From NCBI GenBank assembly GCA_026261815.1, contig JAMPIT010000059.1, forward strand, positions 20,756,001 through 20,820,000: a stretch of 64,000 bases of DNA, written 5' to 3'. The stretch is from Monarcha castaneiventris obscurior. Its lineage: Eukaryota > Chordata > Aves > Passeriformes > Monarchidae. The position numbers were made by a program, and so were the translations under genes. Position 1 is the stretch's first letter. Each line of letters starts with the position of its first letter. A model generated the notes under the pieces. That model was not told the DNA's origin, ran no database searches, and was given only the letters and a program-made list of their open reading frames with translations. Positions 1 through 13,010 of the stretch are shown in pieces.

Positions 1-611
1 AAAAATAATTAAATTAGCTGGGACTAAGGACATGAATTGACAGAGCTTAAAAATTTCTGTGATTTTCTTGAATCAAGCTGTAACTTTGGTTTCATCAGGA
101 AAGTTGTCTGATACAGTACATGTTCATACCGGCTACGTCACATCCAGTAGACCACAAAGAGGAAAGCTTGCTCTTATCAGAGTAACATGCAAAGGAAAAT
201 GATGTATGTAAAGGATGGAAAGACTATGCTGCTGTGTGCTGGAACATTTTTTTCCTAATTTTATTTTTGACGGTAGCCTATCATAAAAGGTGGAATCCCA
301 CGCATCAGCTATACATTCTACTCCTTTCATGGATTATCATTTCACTCTTTTAAGAGGACAAATACTATTTTTAAATCAAATATTCTTCACTCCTCAAGAT
401 TTCCATTGTAAGAGGTTTTCAGAGTTGATATTGGCTGATTCAAAAGTCAGTAATAACTTCTCAAAGCTACTGACATTTTAATTGTATAAGTGTTGCCACT
501 TTCATTTCACACAATTTTATCATACTGAGACCCCATAGTAACGTCAATTATTTCTTTTTCCAATAAGTTTTCCAGTGTTGGGATTCTTCAGTAGTCACAT
601 ATTGCAAGTTT
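1..611. other. AT-rich unique sequence, nothing recognised
   Basis: No repeat, exon or RNA gene is recognisable here. Open frames are short and unsupported. Confidence 0.5.
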
Positions 612-812
612 GCCCAGTGGGTGGTTGGGCACTGGAACAGGCTTCCCAGAGCAGTGGACACAGCACCAAACCTGACAGAGTTCAAGGAGTGTTTGGACAA
701 TGCACTCAGGCACATGGGGTGGGATGGTCCTGTGCAGGGCCAGGAGTTGGACTGATGGTCTTTGAAGGTCCCTTCCAACTCACCATATTCTGTGATTCCG
801 TGAAATATCAGG
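612..812 (+). repeat. CR1 LINE fragment, 3' end
   Basis: This is the last part of a CR1 non-LTR retrotransposon, covering the end of ORF2 and the short 3' UTR. The recognisable pieces are a segment reading like 'ggcactggaacaggcttccc', then 'ttggactgatggtctttgaa', then 'ggtcccttccaactcacc', closing on two ATTCYRTG-like octamers (about 794-809). That order and ending are diagnostic of the CR1 3' terminus in birds. The copy is 5'-truncated, as is usual for CR1, and its reading frame is broken. A 112-codon open frame crossing it (575-913) is incidental. Confidence 0.92.
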
Positions 813-2797
813 ATGCATACCCTGATTTACGACAATGGCTTTGTACTTTTTTCTTTGTGGACTTAGTGAGAATACTTAGTTTCTGCTTTGTCAATTACTT
901 CCATTTTCTGTAAGCTTAGGGTGTGTCTGTTCTTACCCTCACTTTGTACTACAAGTTTTCAAATTTCCAACTCCAAGATATTTTATGAGGAGCAGAGCTG
1001 GCTAAGTCCGATTTCATGTGAATGTATTCCACAGGCTTTTTAGCTATTTCTTAAACTGTTAGTACTTAGTCTCCAATCTTGCCTTCTAGCAGCTTGGCTT
1101 TTGTCCTTACCTCTTTTTCTCCTCCATGAAAGCTTTTATGTTCCATGTGCCTGGCACCACTGCTGAGCTGAAATGGAACTTTTTTTCTTGTGCTAGGGGC
1201 AATAATCTTTCTACTCCTGTGTCTGTTTTCATGAGACTTGTTGGAACATAATAGCTGTGAGCTCTCTACTTCTGTGCTAAATGTGGTAGAAACTGGACCA
1301 ATACTTCAAAATTATTAGGGAAAGTATTAGCAGATCACATAATCTAAATCTCACAGAAATAAAATGGGTTCTTTATGAGGAGAATTATGATCAGGACACG
1401 AAGACCAATAGTTCTCAGAATTTTATTTTGGTCATGCTAAAGAAAAATCAAATTGGTAATTATTGAATCTAAAAATTATCTTTGTGAGTGACATATTCTC
1501 TTGTGCTCTGGAGGGTTTGTTTGATTGTGCAATGTACATTCAAACCTCAGCTTCTAAGGGCTTTCTGTATAACAGCCCTGTTTTTCAGCATGTCATCCAC
1601 TGCCCTCAGCTTGGATTTGCCTTTGTGTTTACCGAGATTGCATTCTTTTCCATCAGACCATGAATACAGATGGTAAAGAGTAACAGTCACAGTATCAACA
1701 CCTGGTGAATACCAGCCATAATGATCATAAAACATTTTGAGATCACTGGTTGAGCCAATTTTCCTCATAGCTCCACTCTCCACTTAGTATTATACCAATC
1801 TAGACATGGTGATTGATGTACAGTTCTGGTAACTAAGTTTATTTAGCCTGGATACAAGTATTAATATAGGAATCTATGGTTTTGCTAAGCTGTGAGACAA
1901 AGCTGCTGCTGCAGCTGTGTAGCTATATCCTAGAGTATTTTTCCCTGTAGTAAGCTGAACAACTTTATATGGTATCTTTTCCAATCCAAGTTTGAGAATT
2001 TTCTTTTAGGCTCACGGATGATGGAGATGAATTGTTGCAGGTCTATGAGACCCGTGGTGATTGGCTTGTGTTCCTGCTGCAAAGTTAGCAGGTGATCAGC
2101 ATAAATGAGTTTTGTCCTGCTGAGAAAGAACACGTGGGATTCATCAGACCTGTAGAGGAATCTGCTTCTCCCTGAGGGTATGAAGCTGTAAGCACAATTC
2201 TCTGTGACAAAGCTGGCAGAATCTATCTTTGAAGTAGAATGATTTCCTCTGTGCTTTTTATGACTAGAGTTGGAACATGATGCTACTTGTGGGGAGCCAT
2301 AGATTATAAGCAAATACCTCTCATGAATTTCAGGCACTACCCTTTACCTTGAACACTGTCAAAATGTTTTCCTGGAAAGACGGACTAAACAATTTTTTTT
2401 AAGTATCCTATCTCCAGAACAAGACCTAACAGTTCCAACTAAAATACCTGTTTATAGTGATATAACAAGTCCTGCAAAAAAACATTGGTATTAAAATGAA
2501 AGTATAGAAATTGAAGCAAGATTTTTGCTTGCATATGTAAAAATTAAATATTAAATAATCTTTATAGTTCTTTTGGTAACATATACCACGTATACGTTAC
2601 TGTACTGATGTTTATATTGTAAGCTATTATCTATACTGAATTGAAAATATTAATTGGAATTATATATATATTGAGTAACTTCTAATAGTCTTCCTCAGAT
2701 CAAGTTGGACAGAAAAAGCACAATTTAATGTATATCTTTCATATTTGAAAGAGACCTTGTTGCTCTCTACAACTTCCTGAAATGAGATTATAGTGAG
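813..2797. other. unique AT-rich DNA
   Basis: No transposon or gene was recognised. The minus strand carries a 138-codon stretch without stops (about 1930-2343). It matches no family I know, lacks clear splice signals and has a length expected by chance in a window of this size, so it is not called. Confidence 0.4.
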
Positions 2798-3097
2798 GTG
2801 AGTGTCAGTTTCTTCCAAAAAACAAGCAATAGGACAAGAGGAAACAGACTCAAATTGTGCCAGGGGAGGTTTAGGTTGGATACTAGGAAAATTTTAACCA
2901 AAAATGTTAATCTTTGGAATGGACTGTCCAGGGAAGTGGTTGAGTCACCAACCTTGAAGGTATTTAAAAGACAAGACTGTAGATGTACCAGTTAGGGCTG
3001 TGGCTTAGCAGTAGACTTGGCAGTGCTGGGTTAACATCAGGCTTGGTGCTCTTAGAAGTCTTTACCAACCTAAATGATTCTATGAGTCTGTGACTGA
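2798..3097 (+). repeat. CR1 LINE fragment, ORF2 C-terminus plus 3' UTR
   Basis: The plus-strand translation of 2798-2995 keeps the conserved end of the CR1 ORF2 protein: an '[17 protein letters not shown]' stretch, then '[14 protein letters not shown]'. These lie just after the reverse transcriptase domain. The 3' UTR follows and ends near 3097 with degenerate ATTCTATG/AGTCTGTG repeats. The copy is 5'-truncated and shows many substitutions against the consensus I remember, so it is an old, inactive insertion. Confidence 0.93.
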
Positions 3098-5340
3098 AAG
3101 GTGTGACACAAGAAAAATTCCTTTGATAGTAAAAGATACCACTTCATTAGCAAAATAATTGTCATGCAGGTATCCTCATACCAATCCTTAGAGAGACCAC
3201 CTTTCTAAAAGGTCTGTTTTTCCTGTCAATTTTCATTTTGAAACAATTTCCTTTTTTTTTATCTCTGACAGAAAGGTGATTAGTGGCCTCGAGATGACAA
3301 AGCTACACATATGTTCTGAATTGGAAGAAAAAAGTGCTTTTTCTTTTTATCTCTTCAGTGACATTCATTAGTGTAAGCAGCTTTTTGTGTCCTTTGTAAA
3401 GTTAATGGATTGCTGCTAAGAAAATCCTTTACTTTGTTAAAATCCACTTCTCAGCACTATTTGTGAGGGTAAGACCTAACACAGTACAGACTTTAAATGA
3501 AAGTCAGCATTAGATATTAGATATAAAGCCAAGAACAAAAAGATGAAGAACAAAAGATAAACTATACAAAAGGGTGAGATTTGTCAGGAAGTTAAGCCAG
3601 TGAAGGGAAGGAAAAAATAAGCAGATTTTTTAACTTTTAAGAAGAGAAAATGAAGATTGCTCTCAGTGAGTCCTAAGGCAAGTGTTTATTTCATTAGTGC
3701 TGCATAAATAATTATATTCTCTTCCTCTATTTCTCATAAATCTTGCTCATATGATATATCCACTATAATAAGAAAAGTACTGAACAAAAGTAGAATAGTG
3801 GTGTGGGTTTCCACACCCACGTGAAGGACGTACTAGAGATACAGGGAAATTTTTACCTCTTATGTCTAAAATCAGTGCAAAAGAATTATCTGAAATAAGA
3901 ATATGAGAATCCTGTATTTCGTGTTCTTCCATACTTCTAATTTCACTTCTATAATGGTGCCTGCTGCTGCTATTGTTGTTCTTGACCTGTTGCTGTCGAC
4001 CAGGATTTTCTTGGAGTTCTTTCGTCACCTCAATAATTTCTTCAATTCACTTCATCTTGAAGCTACCAGATCTAAAAAATGTCTGTATCAGTACTGTAGG
4101 TGTGCACATGGAAGAGAACCTCTGCTTCTTGGAAGGAACCTCATGTGCAATTTATTCAATGTTACAAATTGTACAGAAGGAACAAACGCAACCACAGGTT
4201 ACTTACAGATGTGTGTATTTTTAAAACGTTTTTAAAATTAGATTATACTCAATATATAATATTCAATGTATAATAAAAACACAGGATGATACAGTGGCTG
4301 ATAATAAATGAAAAAGGGGAATAGAAGAAAAACCTACAGAGAGAAACAAAGTCATAGCAAAATAATGGAGATGCCTGCATAATTACAAGGATTTAAAAAT
4401 TAGCTGTGTCCAAACCAATTATCAGCCAGACATACTATCAGAGTTGTGGCTACTTCTCTGTTATCTAGTATTCAAACATTTTGAGATGAAAATGAGAAAA
4501 TGTACACTCTGTCACTAGCGTAAGTCTGACAGAATACAAAATATCAAAACTGGAAACTCGATATAAAGTTTCAAGAAAGAACAATTGGCTGTACAATGTA
4601 CTGCATAACTATCAGAAGGAGCCACTTGGCTAAAATTGAAAAAGATTAAACTATTCCTATTTTCTAGCAAAGATAATGGATTTTCTTGTTTCCCTTAGGA
4701 ATAGGAAGTCAATTTTTCCTATTGGAGATGGAAATGCAAACCCTAGGGACCCCTAGAACTTAAAGGGAAAAGTCATTTTCCTTCTTTTTAGTATTTTTCC
4801 CCAGCCCACCTCTTTTGCACAGTTCTCATTATTTAAATATACCATATAGAGAAGATAGAATAGTAGCTATGTTTTATTAAAAAAATAAATCATGACAGAA
4901 AAGTACTGGTTACATAGAACAATCAGCTGATTTTATGAAAGTTTTAGGTAGTGAACTTGCAGAAGTGAAGGCAGATTTGTTGAAGTTTGTCTCTATTTCA
5001 CCTCTTCAGCACACAAACCACACTGAATGCTAATATTTAAGAAGCTGTAGGCTAATATTGCAGGGTCCAAAATAAAGATCATTTATTCACTCGGGTTTTC
5101 TTCTAGTGCTTGGACTTTTACTTAATTAAGTTTTAGAAAACTCTGCATGATTTCAGTCTCAAGGTATGTTTATCTTGTAATCATGCACCTTTGGGAAAAA
5201 GCATTCATTTGGTCTGGTTTTTGTACTGCTGGATTTTAAATCAGTTTTTCCTTCTCAGCAGCAGTAATGAATCTTGTATACTAATCACAGCCTACAAACT
5301 GCTGAGTCCTAGTTCCTCTGAACTAGATTGCAATAATATT
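3098..5340. other. unique AT-rich DNA
   Basis: No repeat family or coding exon was recognised. Overlapping open frames on both strands near 3.75-4.24 kb match nothing I know and are taken as chance. Confidence 0.4.
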
Positions 5341-5722
5341 CTCTGATTCCATGTAATAACAGAATGGCTGGGATTGAAAAGGACATCTGGACATCATCTA
5401 GTGTAAAGTCCCTGTTAAAGGAGGTTCACCCAGAACAGGTTGCATGGGATCACATCATGGCAAGTTTTGAGTACCGCCAGAGAAGTCTCCACAACCTCTT
5501 CGAGAAGGCTGGTCCAATGCTCTGTCACCTCACAGCAAGGAAGTTTTGTCTCATATTCAGATGTGACTTTCTGTGTTTCAGCTTTTGCCCATTACCCCTT
5601 GTCCTGTCACTGGGCACCACTGAAATGAGTCCTGCCCCATCCTCTTGACACCTACCTTAAGATATGTCTATGTGCTGTTAAAAGCCTCTCTTAATCTTTT
5701 CTTCTTGAGACTAGAATGTATT
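5341..5722 (-). repeat. CR1 LINE fragment, antisense
   Basis: On the plus strand the sequence opens with the reversed CR1 tail (about 5341-5385, 'cagaatggctgggattgaaa'). It then runs through reversed ORF2 C-terminal sequence, including 'tccacaacctcttcgagaag' and 'tgtcactgggcaccactgaa', and fades near 5722. CR1 is a LINE with an endonuclease/reverse transcriptase ORF2; this copy keeps only its last few hundred bases. Plus-strand open frames at 5364-5648 are antisense shadows of the element. Confidence 0.93.
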
Positions 5723-8700
5723 TGTAATCAGGGATTAACTCAATAATCGGACCTTGGTGAACTTGTAAGAATTTGGTATTCCACAGATAAACAGCTAGTG
5801 TATAATTCCACTAATCCAGTCTCAGAGGTCTGAAAACTGGACTGACCAATTCACAATGAGTTCATTGCTAAAGGTGCAATATCCAAGAGCAGTGCATGTT
5901 TCATCTAATCACACTTAGAATAAATTTCTTTCAGACTGCAAATCTGTGTATCTGGTAACAAAACCTGCATATAGTGAAGTGGCTCTGCCCTGAGCAAAGT
6001 ACTTTAAAAGACAAATCTGAACTTGGCTTTCCCACTGAATGCTTCTGTGTGTGTGGCATCCTCCAGAGTCTTTCAGGTTGAGGTGCCTTGGAAGATCATG
6101 ACACCTTTTCCAAAACAGACCTTCACCATATTTTCCTGCTTGCAGTAACACCTGCCCATCACTGAGCCAAGCCCTGTTGATGCCACACAGAGTACTGTAT
6201 ACAGGGCACTGTGTGACTCATGCTGTTATCTCCCAGAATGCTACAGCAAAAGGCAGGCAAAAAGAGGCAGTTTTGGCTGGGAAGGAACTTTTAAAAAATG
6301 CTTTCAATACTAAGCTGTGAGACTTCTTTTCTTGAGGGATTATCAGTCCCCATATGTTGGAGCTCATTTCACTGGGATACAAAGACTTGACCCGACTAAA
6401 TGGAAAGCAGAACAGGCTACCTCTCCCTTACACTGTAAAAGTTCAGATAAATACATGTCATAGGGCACATCCATTGTCTCTTTGGTATTTGATGGTGTTT
6501 GTTTGGATACTAATAACAAAAATAAGCTCATGCAGTCTTGGAAATAGTTTTTAGGCAGAGAACGCAAGTTCTGTCTGTGCTTTCTGCTTGTTTGTATATA
6601 TGTTAATTGTATGTTTTCCTATCCAAAACCAGCACAGTTAGCTGAGATGGTGTCTCTGATTGAAAGGGGTATGGAGGTCATGGGGGCGAGGAGGAGGAAG
6701 TCATGCAGAGCAAGATTTGTGAGCAGTGAATCATAAAATTACATCAGGCCGTATGCACATGTGCAGGCTGGCCATGCAGGTGTCACTGTGTGCTGCTCAT
6801 TCATGTGTTCATGGTGGCAAGGCAGCAGTGGTTCAGGTTGCTCAGGCTGCAGAACAGAAGCTGAAGACAGGTTTCCCACTAACAAGCAAAGAGCTCTGTT
6901 CTGTCAAGTGTAAGCAGACAACAGGAGATGCAGAATTTTGTTTATGCACTCCCTGCATGGCCAAAATGTGTTTCTGCCATCCTGTGGGCTTAAGAGCAGG
7001 ATAATACAACACTATAGCATAAAAAGGTACTGTGAAGATGTCAGACTGGAGAGTATCTCACCAGTATTTCAGTGGAGAGTTATGGTCTTGATGTTCAGAA
7101 CAGTCATAGAAAAAAAGGTTGCAGAGTAATGTTTCACCACTACCGACAAAATAAGTTTTGCTTCTCTAGACCTGCATGTCCTGACCCTTACTTGCTGACT
7201 CAGATTCCTGGCTTGACCACAAAGCTGCCCCATTGGGATGGATATGCCTGGTGATGTAGGCTCTTGGATAAACCTGACTACTATTAGCAGAGTGGTTCTG
7301 CTCACCCTGTTCATGTACTATGAGACTGCTGCACATCACTCAGTGAGGAATTGGTTCTATACCAGTTCCATTCCTATATAAATTGTGCTTCTGCTCCCTA
7401 CAATAATGGCTTTACAGTGGACAGTCCTTGTGTAAAATGTGACTTTTGCCAAGATTCACACTAATGTAATATCTATGCAATATTTCAGTCAGTAGAATAT
7501 ATAGGCAGAGGAAAAGAACCAGTCAAAAGAATAGTGATTTAAGTGTAAGAGAGAAAGTGAAGACCTTTATGTCAGGCAAACTTTACTGTAAGAATATTCA
7601 TTGTCTTGAGACCTCAGGAATTCTCTGCCTACTGCTGTAACCATTTTCTCTCTCAATCAACTTCCCTATGCTTGGATCAATACTACTCCCTGAGGACAAT
7701 GCAGTGAATTGACTAACTTTGTTAATGCCAGTCTTACTTTGCCAGCAGATTTCTCATTGGCTTAGGGAACGTCTGTAGCAATAGTCCATGTGTGTGCTAT
7801 TTCAATTATATTGGATACACTCCAGTGATATTTCCAAAATAAAAGCCTTAAGAAAGGCTATTTTGCCAAAAGTATCACAGAAGGCAGACACATGCTGTCA
7901 CAAATATCATGCAAGTTCTTTCATAAACATCAATGTAGTATTCACGCACTGGAAACATACTATTAAACTGTGCAATATATCTTTAAGAAGTGCGAACAAA
8001 TAATCTTCCATTGCATGCTAAAAATGGGAAAATCATAGAAACTATGCCAGGCTCTCTCAGAAGTAAATTAATTTTAACAAAAATAAAAGAGAACTTCAAT
8101 CAACATCAAAATCACATACCTTCCTGTGAATAATAACTGTTAAGGTTATTATTGTAATTATTCAAATCTAAAGTGTCTGTGTAAAGTAATAATTAATAAA
8201 AAAGTATATTTACTAAGAAATTAAACACTCAGAGTCCATTTAAACAGAATACCAACTTAGCTTCTTCGCCAGTAATGTCATGGACTGACTATAACAGAAG
8301 AAAATAAGGAGAAACTTAATTTTATCTCTAGCATTTCTCATTTTCTTTAATTTACAAGTTTATTGGGCAAATAGTTTGAGAAGGAATATTTTTCTGGACT
8401 AAAATGGCACATGCTTATGGCTCACTGATTCAGCAGTAGGAATTTCTTTTATTAATAGTTGTTGTCTATATATGAATTTTTCTAACTTTTGGAGATGTTA
8501 TCATCTCTAAAAGTTCACAGTACTTTTCTTTTTACAGGTAGGCCGGATGACTTGCTCAGTGCAATCCAGGAAGTATGCAGAAAAGTCTTGCAACCTGTCA
8601 TGTTTTAATCGCTACATAATTTTGTTTTGAGGGTGTTAAATTAGTTTATTTAATATATTGACGCAGACCCATTCGAGTCAGTAAGACTGTGTGTTGCATC

Positions 8701-11700
8701 TGCATTAGGGGTTCCTAATCTCTCTAGCCTTTGTGAAGTCTAACTGATAAATAGCTCTTGTAAGTAATGTAGAATTAAAACTTTTAAGGGCTCTTCCTAC
8801 TGTTCCATGTGCTCTGCTGCAGATATTATTTGTCCTCATCTCTCTTAAGTGTTATGGTAGCAACAAAATACATGAAAACATTATGAAACACTATGGCAGG
8901 TTCTTTTTTTCTTTCTGCCTCTATGGTATGGTTACCATTAATTTTTGAAAATGGTTAAAGAATATCAAGCATTTTATTGCAAATACTTGAGTATAATATA
9001 TAGAACATAAGTACATATTAATTGGACAGTGTCGTCCTGATATCTATCTGTTATCGCTTTAAATTTTATGGCAAGCTGTCTGTGAAGCACCAAATTATGC
9101 ACACAAACAAATGTGCAAAAATAATTAAACCTTCGGGTGAAACAAGTCAGTTCTATTCTCAACAGAGAGAGAAATAAGAGAGCATAAGATGTGATGTCCT
9201 ACCTCAATCCTGAGCTGCAGCTAAACTGTTACAAGGGTAAGATCATAAAAAAAGACAGAAATTCAGACTCTGTCTCTGGAGGGAGAGACTCCACTTAATC
9301 AGGATGCATATTAGTATGAAAGCCATTTAACTGAGAGATCTTTCAGGGGAACAGATTTAAAACTAATAATACTGACAGTAATGGTGATTTAATGTCAGAT
9401 GTTACTGCTTGGTAGGTTGTCTAGGGGCACGATAGTAAACATTACACCTTTTGGCAGTCTCATGTATGTTCTCACCCTCTTGCCAATTTATTAGCTCTGA
9501 AGCCTTCCTTTGAAAGCACACGCTACAGGTAGGGTTTATGTCCCAGCTGCTGAGCTTGCAACCAGAAAGCCAGCTTTTATCAGTATGTGTAGTCAGGCCA
9601 AACTCAGCTGTATAAAGGTTTTAAAAAAAGATGAATCAAACAATACATTAGAGCGATACTTACTTGGTATTTCTTACACACTATTAATGTGCAAACTTAA
9701 AGATATTTAAAATTTTTTTTCTGAAAATATTGAGTATGTTTTCCATTTGTCAGCACTGGTAGTAGAATTTGCCAGGGCATTGGTAAATGCACACATCACT
9801 GGCATGCATTATTAATAACAGAAATGTTCTTGGCACTGAGCAGGCTTAAGTTCCATGCTAGCTGCTGAACATGTTTCAACACACTTTTCTTTCACAGCTG
9901 CCTTCCTTACTCTCCAGAGGCAAAGAACAAGCTATGTCTCTGTTCAAGTGCATACTCTTGCCTACTCTGCTGGCATGTTTATGTCCTGAGGCTGTCCAGA
10001 TGATCAGCTAGCCAATCTTTGAGACTGAGCACAGGTCCAGGTACACCCTGTATATACCTCCCAGGTCATGCAGGACGCTGTGTGCAGAAACACATCCAAT
10101 GGGTTTGCTAGCTCAAAAAATGCCCTCCTGTACTGTGACTGCCCCTGCACACACTGTTCAGGTGTAGCTCTGCAGATGGATCACAGTTATCAGGTGGGAG
10201 ACTACAGAACCCATTTTATCAATGTATAAACTCCTCCCCATTGCAGTGTCCTTAGCTTCTCAGCCAGTCATAGTACAACTTTCTTGCTACTGTTAAAAGG
10301 GAATTGGAGTTGAAGAGTGTAAAAGCGGGTTACAGAGCTCTCCAATTCAGAAATTTCTAGAGAATGAAAATGCTTCAGAATGGATGCAATAATTAATATC
10401 AATGTGGAATGATTCCAAGGTGTTCATTAAAATTGGCTAATTCTGATGCACTTTCAACTTGTTCACCAGCACAGGCCATGAAAAAGGGCAAAACAGTGGT
10501 GAATGAGTCTTTTGTTGTATAGCTTTGTTGGTTGACTGAATCTTTGGATGTTAAATGATTTAAATCTGATACCATTATATTTCAAAGTATTATTATTTTT
10601 CTTTAATGAATATTAAATGTGTATTTAATAATCTATTGTTATAATCTCTGCCTTTTATCATTGGAGAAGTATCAAGTCACAGTAGTGTCAGTCATTCTCA
10701 AACAGGGTATAGGTGGCTGCAAAAAAGGAAAATAATTGAATGCCTGAACAATGAATGTATATATGGAATATAAAATGCTCCATCCCATTTCAAGAAATGC
10801 TGTTCTTTACCTCATTGTTGGGCTGATTTTTTGTGGTCCTGTTATATTTAGTTTCTCAATAAAAAGAAGACATAAGAGGAAAATGGGGTAAGAAAAGTTA
10901 ATGAACTTTAAAAATGCCAGAAACTGAAAGATAACCCAGTTTACATACAGATAGGTAATTAACATGTCAACTACAGTATTTGTGATGTGAAATCTGAAGT
11001 ATTCTTCAAAGGTTACAAATATATATTTTTCTTCAGTACTTACTATAATGATTTGATTTTGCCATTAATATAGATGCTCTTACAGCAAATATGCTGGAAG
11101 CTAGATTTCTGCTTTTGAGGCAATTCGCATAGGGAATATTTTTTATAAAAATATTACTAGTTGAACAATTCATCTCACAGGTATATTTAAAGGCTGGAAC
11201 GTGGGTCTTAAGGAAGGGAAGTCATTGTGTCTCACTATCCATCTGTAATCTGTGGATAAAGATGTTTATCTCTTTAGTAATATGTGTACAGATCTACTAA
11301 GGAGAAGGCGACTATATATCTGAGAACATGTAGTTCCCATAAAGGGGTGTAAAATAGTTATTTGCTGAGATGTCAGATAACTCTGTTCTCACACTGAAAA
11401 AACATTTCACAAACATTGAATAAAATGGCCACTTTTTATTTTATTATTTTTATTTCCTTTTAAAACCAGCCTATTTCCATATGACAGGGTTTTTTTATGT
11501 TCTCCCAGTTGCACACATTATTGTGTTTTCTGAAATTCTTGACATCTTTAAGGTGACTCAGTTCAAAGCAATTATCCTTATGTTAATTAGGGTTAGCAAA
11601 ATATTCAGAAAATACTAAGAAATTTTTGAAAGTAATGTATTTTCCGAAATTTGACCATGAATATTCTCTGAAAATGCAGTGCCTGCCATGAATGAAGTGT

Positions 11701-12370
11701 TGTTAATGCTTCTTTCATTTGCCAGTGTCAGGATTGTGCTGAGAGTCCGATGTTGCCATTTGTATTTGGTAAGCATGCAGTTCCACTGAAGTGTCTGCTG
11801 TTGATATGTGGAAAACACAGAGCTGTGTGACTGCAGGCCATACCTAGAGAAAGACTATGGGATCACACTGTCACATCAAGCACACTGGGACTGTTTCATC
11901 ATGGGATACATATTCTGTAGTCCTATATGCTTATGAAAAGAGTGAATGAAACTCCATCGTGTTGCAACAGGTTGCTGCAATGAGCACACAAGTAAGTGTC
12001 ACACACCTCAGCAAACCTGTGGAGACTAGAACATCTAAATTTAAAACTTTTTATGGTCTGCAAATAACTACTAGAAAAAAAAAACCTGTCTGGAGTGTAA
12101 CAGAACCAGTTTCATACATCCTATAAGCCCCATGAAGTGTTCTGGCATCTTAAACAATATTTATTTAGAAAAAATTATTCTTGCATGCTGTTAATGATAG
12201 GAAAAGTTGTTTGGATTTTGACTTGAGTCAGCATGCTTATTTATGACAATGATGATTCAAAAAATGGAGTAGATCTTAACACACTTTTTCACATGTTCAA
12301 CTGGAATTACCAATAATATTCTATCAGTGTCATTATTGCAATTAGAATGTGACACTGGTAGTGCCATAAA
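5723..12370. other. unique AT-rich DNA, nothing recognised
   Basis: No transposon, RNA gene or exon could be supported in these 6.6 kb. Slightly GC-richer patches occur at about 5.95-6.28 kb, 6.65-7.0 kb and 9.85-10.3 kb. They could be old unrecognised repeats or conserved non-coding DNA; I cannot tell from one sequence. Confidence 0.35.
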
Positions 12371-12475
12371 TCAGCCTCTCTTGCTGGGAGAGGCCCTTTA
12401 AAGTCCTTTAGAGTCCTTGCAAGGAACTTGATAGACGGACGAGGCAAACTCGCAGTAACTGCTTCTTCAGATAGT

Positions 12476-12483
12476 TGTTTATT
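12476..12483 (-). terminator. LTR polyadenylation signal
   Basis: AATAAACA on the minus strand, about 90 bases downstream of the LTR TATA box. It would mark the R/U5 boundary region of the LTR. Confidence 0.6.
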
Positions 12484-12568
12484 CTAGTGTTATCAGCTTA
12501 GAAAGACACAGTAGAACAGAACATGACAAGAGAAGGCGAGAAAATGGCTGCTTATCAAGATTCCAAAG

Positions 12569-12578
12569 CCTTTTTATA
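12569..12578 (-). promoter_or_regulatory. TATA box of the ERV LTR
   Basis: TATAAAAAGG on the minus strand, placed upstream of the LTR's AATAAAC signal as expected for an LTR core promoter. Present activity is unknown. Confidence 0.6.
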
Positions 12579-12840
12579 GGTAAATTATCCAATTAAAAAT
12601 TGAAACGACAGCTATTTTTACTTTTCATCCAATGCTCAGTAAATCACTCCGACACGCAGGCCGGAACTGCGGCATTTTTCATCCAATCATCCTAAACTAC
12701 CTTTGCTGCAGAATATGGGGGACTAGAAGAAGAAACACGGAGATAAAAACTACAAGGGTTCCTCCATTTTGGAACTTTCACTATTTATCTATTTACTACA
12801 TTAATAAACCTAAAACTTCTAAATTCTTCACCCTGTGACA

Positions 12841-13010
12841 TCCTTACATCATATTCTATCACCTAGTTCACATCTGTGTAGATTTTAACTCCTCCCAGAT
12901 GGTAGGGAGTTTTCTCCATGGATAAAGGTCAAAAACCACGCTGTCCAGGGGGGTTTTTCTCTCCAAAACAGGCAGAGAAATATTCCCTGCACTCTGGATT
13001 CCCACAAGAA
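12841..13010 (-). mobile_element. possible ERV internal remnant next to the LTR
   Basis: On the minus strand this directly precedes the LTR start. It is GC-richer than its surroundings, with 'ctgcctgttttggagagaaa' and a small hairpin-forming stretch near 12891-12912. The position fits the 3' internal end of a provirus, but no gag, pol or env motif survives. It may instead be unrelated flank. Confidence 0.35.

Larger units (their letters stand above)
12371..12840 (-). mobile_element. ERV long terminal repeat
   Basis: Read on the minus strand, this begins TGTCACAGGG (12840 downward) and shows the layout of a retroviral LTR. U3 carries a TATAAAAAGG box (12578-12569). About 90 bases further on is an AATAAAC poly(A) signal (12483-12476), followed by a U5-like stretch. 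The 3' edge is uncertain: CA-type ends are possible near 12419 or 12382, and the last 50 bases may be flank. The family is probably an avian ERVL- or ERVK-type element; I do not name it. No second LTR of this kind is visible in the window, so it is a solo LTR or the end of a heavily deleted provirus. Confidence 0.75.

Noticed and set aside
1930..2343. 138-codon minus-strand open stretch, longest outside repeats apart from microsatellite frames
   Set aside because: It starts without ATG, matches no protein I know, has no convincing splice signals, and one or two such lengths are expected by chance in 64 kb of six frames.
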